A stretch of 18,802 nucleotides of DNA from Bacteroidales bacterium. GTDB lineage: Bacteria; Bacteroidota; Bacteroidia; Bacteroidales; UBA1556. Position numbers and translations under genes: made by a program. The notes under the pieces are model-generated. The model was not told where the DNA came from. It ran no database searches and was given only the letters and a program-made list of their open reading frames with translations. Shown one piece after another: positions 6,569 through 14,788 of this stretch; within the stretch, counting starts at the first letter, position 1, and every line of letters starts with the position of its first letter. The stretch is taken from the NCBI GenBank assembly GCA_023145955.1, contig JAGLDA010000183.1, positions 1 through 18,802 of the forward strand, given 5' to 3'.

Positions 6569-6901
6569 CTAAGCAAAGAGAAACAAATAATGTCGTGAAA
6601 TTATTTTATGAAAACAAAAAAATCCTCCGACCAAATTGCTTAAAAGCCTATTTAAAAAAGGACTTATTACTATGGCAATTTGGCCACTTCCTTTTCCTAA
6701 GGAGGATCTAACAAAACAATTATCAAACCATTAAATAATACGACAATAAATCATTCCTATTACTTATAAGTAGCTATTGTTTTGTATTAATTATTATAGA
6801 TGTAAATTATTTCGTAAGGTTTGATTCCGAATTATTTTACATTCAATACGAAGTTAATTGCAAAAAAAATAGTTGAATAAAATGTGTGTTTTAATTATAA
6901 A
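6569..6901. other. Gene-free stretch between convergent genes
   Basis: This 333-nt gap lies between the end of the CarboxypepD_reg-like gene and the end of the MscS-type gene, which point towards each other. No open frame with coding character was seen. Its left third contains the inverted-repeat element at 6611-6708. The rest (about 6710-6901) is very AT-rich, with no recognisable tRNA, terminator or promoter pair. Confidence 0.7.
6611..6708 (-). ncRNA. Candidate structured RNA, terminator or short inverted-repeat element
   Basis: An imperfect inverted repeat of about 90 nt. A 7-bp outer stem pairs 6622-6628 (ATCCTCC) with 6701-6707. A 9-bp inner stem pairs 6631-6639 (CCAAATTGC) with 6675-6683. 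A short bulged stem near 6644-6665 is possible inside. The 17 nt at 6684-6700 are unpaired and could instead form a small hairpin (6689-6693 with 6699-6703) that competes with the outer stem. On the minus strand the structure is followed by a T-rich tract (complement of 6611-6621), as in an intrinsic terminator for the MscS-type gene, but it lies about 200 nt past that stop codon. It is larger and more complex than a plain terminator. A MITE-like repeat or a small RNA is equally possible; copy number in the genome would decide. Confidence 0.4.
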
Positions 6902-9475
6902 TTAATCATTTTCATCATCTTTTTCCTCGTCAATATCCATTGTTTTTTGAGGCTTTAATTTCTTCTCAGGAAGTTTATCTGTTTTTGCATCACCCTTATC
7001 TATATTCTTTTTCGCTTCATCATACTCTTTTCCAAGAATATCCTTTACGTGTAAATCAATCTGAGGAAATGGTATCTCAATGTTGTTTTCAGCCAATATG
7101 TTGTATATGGCAACATGAATATCGCTACTCGTTTGGATTCCATCTTCATAATCTACCCAAAATTGCACTTTAAAATCAAGGGAGCTATCACCAAAACCTA
7201 CAAATAGGGGCAATGGTTTTGGGAAAGGTAGTATTTTTGGGTGTTCTTCACATACTTTAGCCAACAACTCAAGTACTATATTTGGATCAGATCCATATTT
7301 TACTCCAACAAGTAGTTTGATTCTCTTTTTACTGTCAGATAAAGTCCAGTTTATGAGCTCATTAGAAACTAAGTTGTTATTAGGCACCACCACCTCGGCA
7401 CCATCATAGGTAATTACATTACTTGCTCTTATACCTATATTTGTAACCTTACCTAATAAAGCACCAACCTCTACGGTATCGCCTTCTTGAAGAGGTCTCT
7501 CATAAATTAAGATTAAGCCAGACACGAAATTAGACACAATACTTTGCAAACCAAAACCAATACCAACACTAAGCGCACCTGCAATAATACTAATACGAGT
7601 CATGTCTACTCCTGCCGCAGATAGGGCTATTGTAAAACCAAAGAATATGATAAAAATTCTAGCAGTAAGTGAAATTGCCGCAGCTGATCCACGTTCAAGT
7701 TCCCTCTTAGCAAGGACTTCTCTTTCGATAAACTTTTTTATAAATTTATTGATAGAAATAGATACGTATATTATTGTGACAAAAAGTAATACATCACCAA
7801 ATCTAAAAGAAAAGTTTCCAATGGAAATCCCTGAAGTTAATAAGTCAGTGAATTTTGCATTGAAAAATGAAAATATCTGAGATATTTGTAGTAAAGCATA
7901 AACCCATGCAATTAGGAAAACTAGGTTAATAATTTTATTACCTTTATGTAGAATTCTACCGCCATCATTATTAAAATAATTTGGATATTTATTTGCTAAA
8001 ACATCTATATTGGCAAGGAATATGCTTTTGAAAATTTTTGAAAAAGAAAATGCAATTATGGTTATTGTTCCCAAATTGATTGTGAAACTTAATATATATA
8101 TTGAAAGGTTTAGTATTCCAAAAATATTACCAAAAAAGGCTATAATAAATAAAACTAATGATATTGGAGAAATAAGTTTAGTATAAAAAACTAAACTATT
8201 CTTATTATTACTGTTTGCAATGTCTTGTCTCTTTTTACCAAATAGAAACGGTGTTACCAATCCTATTGCAAGTACTGTTTCAAACAAAAGGTAGAATCTA
8301 GAGTAGTCTCCAAAATACCAAACAAACATCTCCAAATTATTAATTACTAATAGAGTAATTATTGTAATTGTAATGCTTTTTGATTGTTTGTCAAAAGAAT
8401 CGGATATAATAAGGAGCATTATAGTTAGCAAAAAGATATATATAATTTTACTAATAAATAAAGGGGTATATGGTATAACTATCGCCCAAGCAATTAGTGC
8501 AATAGTTATAAATATGTAGAATATTTTACTAATGAATATTCGTTGCACTATTTTATAACCCGGTGTATCATCTCCTAATCCTAATTTTAAATAATTTCGT
8601 CGTAAATTTAGTAAATATCCAATTAAAAGTGAAACTATGATTATATAAGTTAAAAGGTTGTCCTTGATTTTTAATATAAAATAGGCAAATGTTTTTGTGT
8701 TTTCATAATATGCAAGACTTAAACGGTCTATAATTCTCCCGTTATAGCTGTTACTGTAGTTTATAGAAAACATACTAGGATTAGTTTTCTTAAACATATT
8801 CCTTTGTTTTTTTTCTATATAACTATTAATATTAGATGTTATCCTTTCAATGAATATTATATTTTCTATTATCTTATCCTCAATCTCAAGTAACGATTTT
8901 ATTTGCTCATCATATTCTTTTACTATTTTTTTTGACTGTTTATTTTTGCTTTTTATTCTTTGTAGAATATGATTCGACACTTTATTTTTTAAATACGGTA
9001 TGTTATTATTCCATTTTTCATTATTTATAATAAACTTGCTTTGATGATTTTGAGTTTTTCTAATAGAAACTTGAATAGTTTCCTGAAATTCACGAAGTTC
9101 ATTATAATACCTTATCCATGTATAATGAGCATTTCTTAAAAAATAATGGGATAAATTTGATGATTCAAAATCATTAAACTCCTTTCCTTGCTTTAATATA
9201 TATTTATTAATAACCTTTGTTCGCTGAATTAGTTCATTAAATTCATCTTTATTCTTTTTATAAATATTAAATTTAGTGATAAGAGTTTCTGTATATTCAA
9301 TTTCTTTATTTACATCGCTAAGTTTAATTTGCTTAGTTACTTCTAAACTATCAATAATGGTTGATGACTTTGTAGGAGTAAACACATCTATTTGTGAAAA
9401 AACAGTAGTGCTAATTGTAATAAAAAAGATAAAGAGAATGAATAAACTTCCTATTTTGTATTTTGATATTTGCAT
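6902..9475 (-). CDS. Large MscS-family mechanosensitive ion channel
   Basis: An 857-residue inner-membrane channel, about three times the length of MscS and in the size class of MscK/YbdG-like multi-helix channels. Residues 1-28 resemble a signal peptide. Residues of about 40-235 form a charged, helical, probably periplasmic domain with coiled-coil character. About 270-580 contain roughly eight to nine transmembrane segments. The MscS core covers about 595-812. Its pore helix TM3 (627-655) has the Ala/Gly pattern IAGALSVGIGFGLQS, then the beta domain YERPLQEGDTVEVG and VVVPNNNLVSN, and the C-terminal vestibule ending IPFPQIDLHVKD. A tail of about 45 highly charged residues ends DIDEEKDDEND and is cytoplasmic. 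Such channels open on hypo-osmotic shock to release solutes. The gene stands alone; a TAnnTTTG match lies upstream at 9504-9511. The family is certain; the gating stimulus and role of the long N-terminus are not known. Confidence 0.93.
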   Translation of the reverse strand: MQISKYKIGSLFILFIFFITISTTVFSQIDVFTPTKSSTIIDSLEVTKQIKLSDVNKEIEYTETLITKFNIYKKNKDEFNELIQRTKVINKYILKQGKEFNDFESSNLSHYFLRNAHYTWIRYYNELREFQETIQVSIRKTQNHQSKFIINNEKWNNNIPYLKNKVSNHILQRIKSKNKQSKKIVKEYDEQIKSLLEIEDKIIENIIFIERITSNINSYIEKKQRNMFKKTNPSMFSINYSNSYNGRIIDRLSLAYYENTKTFAYFILKIKDNLLTYIIIVSLLIGYLLNLRRNYLKLGLGDDTPGYKIVQRIFISKIFYIFITIALIAWAIVIPYTPLFISKIIYIFLLTIMLLIISDSFDKQSKSITITIITLLVINNLEMFVWYFGDYSRFYLLFETVLAIGLVTPFLFGKKRQDIANSNNKNSLVFYTKLISPISLVLFIIAFFGNIFGILNLSIYILSFTINLGTITIIAFSFSKIFKSIFLANIDVLANKYPNYFNNDGGRILHKGNKIINLVFLIAWVYALLQISQIFSFFNAKFTDLLTSGISIGNFSFRFGDVLLFVTIIYVSISINKFIKKFIEREVLAKRELERGSAAAISLTARIFIIFFGFTIALSAAGVDMTRISIIAGALSVGIGFGLQSIVSNFVSGLILIYERPLQEGDTVEVGALLGKVTNIGIRASNVITYDGAEVVVPNNNLVSNELINWTLSDSKKRIKLLVGVKYGSDPNIVLELLAKVCEEHPKILPFPKPLPLFVGFGDSSLDFKVQFWVDYEDGIQTSSDIHVAIYNILAENNIEIPFPQIDLHVKDILGKEYDEAKKNIDKGDAKTDKLPEKKLKPQKTMDIDEEKDDEND

Positions 9476-9503
9476 GATAACTTTAATATTAATTATTGGT
9501 TTT

Positions 9504-9511
9504 CAAAAATA
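9504..9511 (-). promoter_or_regulatory. Possible -7 promoter box of the MscS-family gene
   Basis: The minus strand reads TATTTTTG, an exact TAnnTTTG match, 29 nt before the start codon at 9475. No TTTG -33 element is visible at the expected distance, and chance matches are frequent in DNA this AT-rich. Confidence 0.3.
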
Positions 9512-9765
9512 CTTATTTTTTCTTAATAAATTATAAGGAGTTAATTATTTTGCTGAGAGATAATTATTACTCATTATGCAAACGAATTTGTTATAATTTT
9601 TCATATTTATGTTAGATTAAGTACCGAGTTTAATTATCTTCGCTATATGAAATATCTATAAAAAATAATTATTAAATATACATGAGTTAGACTATTTTTT
9701 ATTGAAAGATGTAGTTCCTGTTTGTGGGTATATAGGTTTTATTGGTTTATTTAAATATCATAAAT

Positions 9766-10242
9766 ATGAAAACAGCTAGCTTAAAGCAACTAAAATCGGA
9801 ATTAGAATTTCAAAACTCTGAAAGAGTTGTGGAGTTGATAATTAGATTAGTACGCTATAAGAAAGAGAATAAAGAGCTTCTTACTTATCTGCTTTTCGAA
9901 AGCAATAATGAGGTGCATTATATCAATGAAGTTAAAATACTAATTGATGCTGATTTTGACAAGCTGAACTCCATGAGCTTTTATTTAGCAAAAAAAACTA
10001 TTCGTAAAGCTTTGCGAACAACTAATAAGTTTATTAAATATTCAGGCAATAAACAAACTGAAGTTGAATTGCTTATATATTTTGCACAAAAGCTTCGAGA
10101 CTCAGATTTAGAAATTGAACAGAGCAAGGTAATTGCAAATATGTATTATCGACAGCTTGAAAAGATTAATAAATCATTGAAACTATTGCATGAAGATTTG
10201 CAATACGATTTTAAAGAGGATATTGAAGGCCTTACAATATAA
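9766..10242 (+). CDS. Conserved hypothetical protein, DUF6155-like
   Basis: A 158-residue, largely alpha-helical, soluble protein without signal peptide or cysteine motif. It begins MKTASLKQLKSELEF and continues with ERVVELIIRLVRYKKENKELLTYLLFE. That pattern of short helices resembles the DUF6155 family of Bacteroidota by eye. I chose the ATG at 9766 over an in-frame TTG at 9742 because the former gives a family-like start and the extra eight residues are not conserved-looking. It precedes the MerR-type gene by 72 nt on the same strand and could be in the same transcript. The 290-nt region upstream contains only weak promoter-like matches (for example TAGGTTTT at 9733-9740). Function unknown. 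Confidence 0.72.
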   Translation: MKTASLKQLKSELEFQNSERVVELIIRLVRYKKENKELLTYLLFESNNEVHYINEVKILIDADFDKLNSMSFYLAKKTIRKALRTTNKFIKYSGNKQTEVELLIYFAQKLRDSDLEIEQSKVIANMYYRQLEKINKSLKLLHEDLQYDFKEDIEGLTI

Positions 10243-10314
10243 TAGGCACTTGTTAGTAAAACTAAACTTAATCTCAATAAAAAAAATCAATACTTTTACA
10301 TCAAATTATAAACT

Positions 10315-10659
10315 ATGCCTTATAAAAAGCCTGAAATAAAAAAAATATATCATAGTATTGGCGAAGTTGCTGATATATTTGATGTTAATACTTCTTTAAT
10401 ACGTTTTTGGGAAAAAGAATTCGATATTATTAAGCCCAAGAAAAATGCTAAAGGAAACAGAATGTTCACTGAAGCCGATGTGAATAATTTTTTTATTATT
10501 TATCATTTGGTCAAAGAACGTGGATACACATTGCAGGGAGCAAAAGAAAAATTGCGTGATAATAAGGATGATACCATTAATCAAATAGAGATGGTAAAAT
10601 CACTTGAAAATATTAAAACTTTTCTTCTGGACATGAAAAAACAAATAAAGGAAACATAA
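10315..10659 (+). CDS. MerR-family transcriptional regulator
   Basis: A 114-residue DNA-binding protein. The winged helix-turn-helix covers about 12-80: YHSIGEVADIFDVNTSLIRFWEKEFD (helix-turn-helix), the wing KPKKNAKGNRMFTEADV, then the helical FFIIYHLVKERGYTLQGAKEKL. Residues of about 85-114 are a short coiled coil for dimerisation. The effector-binding domain and metal-binding cysteines of metal- or drug-sensing MerR proteins are absent, so it belongs to the short type common in Bacteroidota whose inducer is unknown. Its stop TAA overlaps the ATG of the permease gene by one base (TAATG at 10657-10661), which implies translational coupling. Confidence 0.92.
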   Translation: MPYKKPEIKKIYHSIGEVADIFDVNTSLIRFWEKEFDIIKPKKNAKGNRMFTEADVNNFFIIYHLVKERGYTLQGAKEKLRDNKDDTINQIEMVKSLENIKTFLLDMKKQIKET

Positions 10660-11900
10660 TGAATACAATGCTCCTAGAGAATATTTCGGAGGCCATAAAG
10701 AGTATTAAGTCTCATGCTCTTAGGGCGGCTCTTACCATGGTTATTGTTGCTATTGGCATAATGGCTTTAGTGGGAGTATTAACAGCTCTTGAATCTATTC
10801 AGGGTTCTATTTCTTCGAGCTTTATGAGTATGGGATCCAATACTTTTACAATAGTAAATAGAAGCAAAATAGTTGTTGGCAATAATAATGGTAGGCGTGT
10901 TAGATATACTCCTATTACCTACGCACAAGTAAAAGATTTTAAGCATAGATTTGATTTTCCTGGTATACTATCGTTGAATGCTTATGCTACAGGTGCTGCC
11001 ACGGTAAAGTTCGAAAGTAAAAAAACTAATCCCAATGTTTCAGTAATGGGTATTGATAATAATTACCTACAAACTGCTGGGCTTAATTTGGAACAGGGTC
11101 GTAATTTTACTGCTTACGAAATGAATAGTGGTGGTTATAACATTATTATTGGCGATGCAATTAAAACTAAACTTTTTGGAATAAATGGCAAAGCCATTGG
11201 GAAAATCATAAGTGTGGGTGCTATGCGCTACAAAATTATTGGAGTATTAGAATCTAAAGGAAGTGGAATGGGCGGCGGTGGTGGTGATAGGCAAGTCTAT
11301 ATTTCGTTGGCAAGCTTGCGAAATAAATATTATCGTCCTTCAATGAGTTTTACAATTAGTTTTATGGCCAAGAGTCAACAATTATTAAGTCAGGCGGTGG
11401 ATGAGGCTGAAGGAGTATTTAGAATTACCCGTGGAATGGAAGTAGGAGAACAGAATAATTTTAGTATTTCTAGAAGCGATAACCTTGCCGAACAATTAAT
11501 TGAAAACCTTGGATTTGTTCGCATTGTTGCAGGTATCATTGCTTTTATAACTCTTTTGGGAGCTTCTATTGGTCTTATGAATATTATGTTGGTTTCTGTA
11601 AGTGAGCGTACTCGCGAAATTGGATTAAGAAAAGCCCTCGGTGCAAATAATAAGGCAATAAGAAATCAGTTTCTTGTGGAGTCTGTAGTTATTACTGAGC
11701 TTGGTGGTTTTTTGGGTATTGTTTTAGGAATTGCTCTTGGCAATGTTGTAGCTTATTTTACTGATGGCCCATTTGTAATTCCATGGTTATGGATAATTTT
11801 CGCTTTTTCAGTAAGCCTGTTGGTTGGGCTACTATCAGGACTATTTCCTGCAATAAAAGCCTCAAAACTAGACCCAATAGAATCTTTAAGATTTGAATAA
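10659..11900 (+). CDS. FtsX/MacB-type ABC transporter permease, ATPase not adjacent
   Basis: A 413-residue inner-membrane permease of the type VII ABC class (MacB, LolC/E, FtsX). The first transmembrane helix is at about 22-45. A large MacB_PCD-like periplasmic domain covers about 46-280 and contains a glycine run (GSGMGGGGGD at 201-210). Three C-terminal helices lie at about 286-312, 343-368 and 375-398. The coupling helix SERTREIGLRKALGA (315-329) is the contact for an ATP-binding subunit. The C-terminal KASKLDPIESLRFE is also typical. These proteins drive mechanotransmission, for example macrolide or peptide export or lipoprotein extraction. No ATPase gene lies next to it, so the partner must be encoded elsewhere. 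The start codon overlaps the stop of the MerR-type gene, and lnt follows after 41 nt. Confidence 0.92.
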   Translation: MNTMLLENISEAIKSIKSHALRAALTMVIVAIGIMALVGVLTALESIQGSISSSFMSMGSNTFTIVNRSKIVVGNNNGRRVRYTPITYAQVKDFKHRFDFPGILSLNAYATGAATVKFESKKTNPNVSVMGIDNNYLQTAGLNLEQGRNFTAYEMNSGGYNIIIGDAIKTKLFGINGKAIGKIISVGAMRYKIIGVLESKGSGMGGGGGDRQVYISLASLRNKYYRPSMSFTISFMAKSQQLLSQAVDEAEGVFRITRGMEVGEQNNFSISRSDNLAEQLIENLGFVRIVAGIIAFITLLGASIGLMNIMLVSVSERTREIGLRKALGANNKAIRNQFLVESVVITELGGFLGIVLGIALGNVVAYFTDGPFVIPWLWIIFAFSVSLLVGLLSGLFPAIKASKLDPIESLRFE

Positions 11901-11941
11901 AATATATTATTGTTTGTTATAGTTAAAAGCATATCTATTTA

Positions 11942-13561
11942 ATGGAAATTAATCTAAAAAAATATCATATTTGGCTGTTGTCAGTATTAAGTGGCCTACT
12001 TATGGGTATTGCATGGCCTGTGGATGGAATAGTCGGGCTGATTTTTATTTCGTGGATTCCTTTGTTATTTGTTAGGAATTTTGTCAGAAATAATCCAACG
12101 CAATTCTCCAGAGGAGCAATGGTTTTATATTCATATATTACTTTCCTAGTATTTAATTTGTTCACAACGTGGTGGGTAGCATACTCTAGTATTGAGGGTG
12201 CTTTAATGGCTTTTCTACTGAATAGTCTTTTTATGGCATTAACATTTGGTTTTGCTCATATTATTGATAAAAAGCTTTTTAAAGAAAGAGCAGGGTTTTT
12301 TATTCTGATTTTCTTTTGGTTATCTTATGAATATTTGCATATGAATTGGGAACTTAGTTGGTCGTGGTTAAATATGGGCAATGTTTTTTCTGAAAATCCA
12401 AATCTTATTCAATGGTATAGTATTACAGGTGCTTTAGGTGGTACTGTATGGGTGCTTTCCATAAATTTAGTTCTATTTTATGCTATTAATAAATTTATAA
12501 AGGCAAAAAATAATATAATAGCATCTATACCAAATATTATTATTGCTACACTTATTTTTGTTATTCCGGTATTGTATTCTAATTCATTGTTAAGAAATGA
12601 GCTACCTGATGATTTGCCAACAGCGAATTTATTATTGGTTCAGCCAAATATTGAGCCTTATACCGAGGCCTATGAAATGACTTCAAATGAGCTAATTCAT
12701 AACATGCTAAATGTAGTTCGTCAATTTATGGATTCTACTACGGAATTAGTAATCACTCCGGAATCAACTATAGAGCGATCTATGTGGGAGAATAAAATTA
12801 GTAAATACTCAGCCATTGATAGTGTTATAAAGTTTGTGGAATTAAATCCGCATTTAAATTTTTTGATGGGAGCTTCCACTCGTAGGGAGTTGTCTCCTAA
12901 TGAAGAGGTTAAGGCTTATGCAAGATCTTTCCCTAATAGTGACTCTCGCTTTTATTATAAGTATAATACAGCCTTGTTTATTAAAAATAATCAAGATATA
13001 GAATTTTACCATAAAGCTAAATTGGTGCCCGGTGTAGAGCGCCTTCCTTTTGCTGCTTTCTTAAAACCAATACAGCGGTTTGCTATCAATTTGGGTGGCA
13101 CAACAGGTAGTTTAGGAACTAGTAGCGAACCAAAAACTTTTGATTTTGGTAATGACAGAAAAGTTGCACCTATTATTTGCTACGAATCTATTTATGGTGA
13201 GTTAGTAGGGGAGTTTAGCTCCTATGGTAGTGGCTTTATTGCAGTTATAACTAATGATGCATGGTGGTATACAAGCCCAGGGTATAGGCAGCACTTCTCT
13301 TATGCACGTCTTCGTGCTGTAGAGAATAATCAATATGTTGTTAGAGCAGCAAATACAGGCACTACAGGTGTAATAGATAATAAGGGTAATGTGATTTGTA
13401 AATCAGAATTCTACACCAGAACCGCCGTAAAGGCAATAATTCCTCTCAATAATGTACCAACTTATTATGCTATTAATGGAAATTACCTTGCAAGGTTTTC
13501 ATTATTTATGGTTGCACTATTGTTGATAATAGCATTGTCTAAAATTATGCGTAAGGAATAA
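11942..13561 (+). CDS. lnt: Apolipoprotein N-acyltransferase
   Basis: A 539-residue enzyme that adds the third acyl chain to the N-terminal cysteine of lipoproteins in the inner membrane. About 220 N-terminal residues hold six or more transmembrane helices. The nitrilase-like periplasmic domain (about 228-500) carries the expected catalytic triad: Glu274 in VITPESTIE, Lys358 in HKAKLVPGVE and Cys413 in IICYESIYGE. The NDAWWYTSPG loop and a last helix (about 517-535) also match the family. Length is close to the usual 500-540. The K-x-x-L-V-P motif reads VPGVE rather than VPFGE, a variant seen outside proteobacteria. It follows the ABC permease by 41 nt with no clear promoter or terminator between, so it is probably co-transcribed. 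Confidence 0.95.
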   Translation: MEINLKKYHIWLLSVLSGLLMGIAWPVDGIVGLIFISWIPLLFVRNFVRNNPTQFSRGAMVLYSYITFLVFNLFTTWWVAYSSIEGALMAFLLNSLFMALTFGFAHIIDKKLFKERAGFFILIFFWLSYEYLHMNWELSWSWLNMGNVFSENPNLIQWYSITGALGGTVWVLSINLVLFYAINKFIKAKNNIIASIPNIIIATLIFVIPVLYSNSLLRNELPDDLPTANLLLVQPNIEPYTEAYEMTSNELIHNMLNVVRQFMDSTTELVITPESTIERSMWENKISKYSAIDSVIKFVELNPHLNFLMGASTRRELSPNEEVKAYARSFPNSDSRFYYKYNTALFIKNNQDIEFYHKAKLVPGVERLPFAAFLKPIQRFAINLGGTTGSLGTSSEPKTFDFGNDRKVAPIICYESIYGELVGEFSSYGSGFIAVITNDAWWYTSPGYRQHFSYARLRAVENNQYVVRAANTGTTGVIDNKGNVICKSEFYTRTAVKAIIPLNNVPTYYAINGNYLARFSLFMVALLLIIALSKIMRKE

Positions 13562-13626
13562 TATTTTCTTATGAAATATCAATTTTATACTAGCAATTTG
13601 ACGAAATAATTCTGCGTTAATTGTAT

Positions 13627-13634
13627 TATCTTTG
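13627..13634 (+). promoter_or_regulatory. Probable -7 promoter box of ilvE
   Basis: TATCTTTG at 13627-13634 is an exact TAnnTTTG match, 44 nt before the ilvE start at 13679; transcription would begin near 13641. The nearest TTTG upstream (13597-13600) is 26 nt away, longer than the usual 19-22, so the -33 element is uncertain. Confidence 0.4.
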
Positions 13635-13678
13635 CCATGGATTAAATACATTTTGTAAATTTATTAAAACAACATATT

Positions 13679-14698
13679 ATGCCAAATATAGATTGGAAAA
13701 ACTTAAGCTTTGGTTATACAAAAACCAAATATAACGTACGTACTTATTTTCGTGATGGTAAATGGGGAGCTTTAGAAGCTAGCTCTGAAGAGACTATAAA
13801 CCTACATATGGCAGCTACGGCATTGCATTATGGCCAAGAGGCATTTGAAGGCTTAAAAGTTTTTAGAGGTAAAGATGGAGCTATCAGGGTTTTTCGTTGG
13901 GAGGAAAATGCTAAGCGACTACAAAGGTCAGCTGAGGCAATTATGATGGAGCCTGTACCTTCTGAGCTATTTAAAAAAGCTATGGTTAAGGTAGTAAAAA
14001 TGAATGAAGAATATATTCCTCCTTATGGAACAGGGTCTTCACTTTATTTACGACCATTACTAATTGGTTCTGGAGCACAGGTTGGTGTAAAGCCTGCTAA
14101 TGAGTACTTATTTATGATTTTTGTAACTCCAGTAGGTCCTTATTTTAAGGAAGGTTTTAAGCCGGTAGATATGGAACTTGTTCGCGATTTTGATAGAGCA
14201 GCGCCTCAAGGTACTGGTAATGTAAAGGTGGGTGGTAATTATGCAGCTAGTTTAAAAGCTACAATGAGAGCTCATGATGAAGGATATGCTGCAAGTATTT
14301 TCTTGGATTCTAAAACAAAAACTTATATTGATGAAGCTGGCCCTGCCAATTTCTTTGGTATTAAAGAAGGTAAGTATATTACCCCAGAGTCAAGCTCTAT
14401 TTTGCCTTCAATTACAAATATGAGCCTACGAGTATTGGCTAAGGATATGGGTCTTACTGTGGAACAACGCCATGTAAGAGCTGATGAGTTAGATACTTTT
14501 GACGAAGTAGGTGCTTGTGGAACGGCTGCTGTTATTTCGCCTATTAAGCGTATTCACGATAGAGATACAGATAAGAATTACCTTTATTGTAAAGATGGTA
14601 ATGCTGGTCCAATATCTACAAAATTATATGAGAGTCTTCAAGGAATTCAAATGGGTGAAATTGATGATACTCATAATTGGAATATGATAATTGAATAA
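13679..14698 (+). CDS. ilvE: Branched-chain amino acid aminotransferase
   Basis: A 339-residue PLP enzyme of fold type IV. It interconverts leucine, isoleucine and valine with their 2-oxo acids using glutamate/2-oxoglutarate, in the cytoplasm. Diagnostic pieces are HYGQEAFEGLKVFRG (50-64), SLYLRPLLIGSGAQVGV (121-137) and GTGNVKVGGNYAAS (178-191) with the PLP lysine at Lys183. DEAGPANFFGI (218-228) and the C-terminal EVGACGTAAVISPI complete the match. Length and motif order fit the BCAT type found in eukaryotes and many bacteria rather than the shorter E. coli form. The gene has a -7 box upstream and a strong terminator directly after it, so it is likely a single-gene transcript. Confidence 0.96.
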   Translation: MPNIDWKNLSFGYTKTKYNVRTYFRDGKWGALEASSEETINLHMAATALHYGQEAFEGLKVFRGKDGAIRVFRWEENAKRLQRSAEAIMMEPVPSELFKKAMVKVVKMNEEYIPPYGTGSSLYLRPLLIGSGAQVGVKPANEYLFMIFVTPVGPYFKEGFKPVDMELVRDFDRAAPQGTGNVKVGGNYAASLKATMRAHDEGYAASIFLDSKTKTYIDEAGPANFFGIKEGKYITPESSSILPSITNMSLRVLAKDMGLTVEQRHVRADELDTFDEVGACGTAAVISPIKRIHDRDTDKNYLYCKDGNAGPISTKLYESLQGIQMGEIDDTHNWNMIIE

Positions 14699-14721
14699 TT
14701 ATTTTCAATAAAAATTAATTT

Positions 14722-14753
14722 AAAAAAAGCTCTGTTTATACAGAGCTTTTTTT
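14722..14753 (+). terminator. Rho-independent terminator after ilvE
   Basis: A perfect 13-bp inverted repeat (14722-14734 with 14741-14753), core AGCTCTG/CAGAGCT, closes a 6-nt loop and ends in seven T's. It lies 24 nt past the ilvE stop and 35 nt before gldE. Because the stem begins with seven A's it could also act on the minus strand, but no gene reads into it from that side. Confidence 0.9.
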
Positions 14754-14788
14754 GTATTTTCGCAATGCAAACCAATATTTAAACTTTA

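Noticed and set aside
6699..6705. AAGGAGG resembling a Shine-Dalgarno site
   Set aside because: No start codon or open frame follows at a useful distance, Bacteroidota seldom use such sites, and the bases belong to the inverted-repeat stem.
7602..7880. Open frame of 92 codons on the plus strand
   Set aside because: It is antisense to the conserved MscS core; no independent coding signal.
11256..11288. Guanine-rich run suggestive of a repeat or G-quadruplex
   Set aside because: It is in-frame coding for a glycine loop (GSGMGGGGGD) of the permease; the G runs are mostly two bases long and interrupted.
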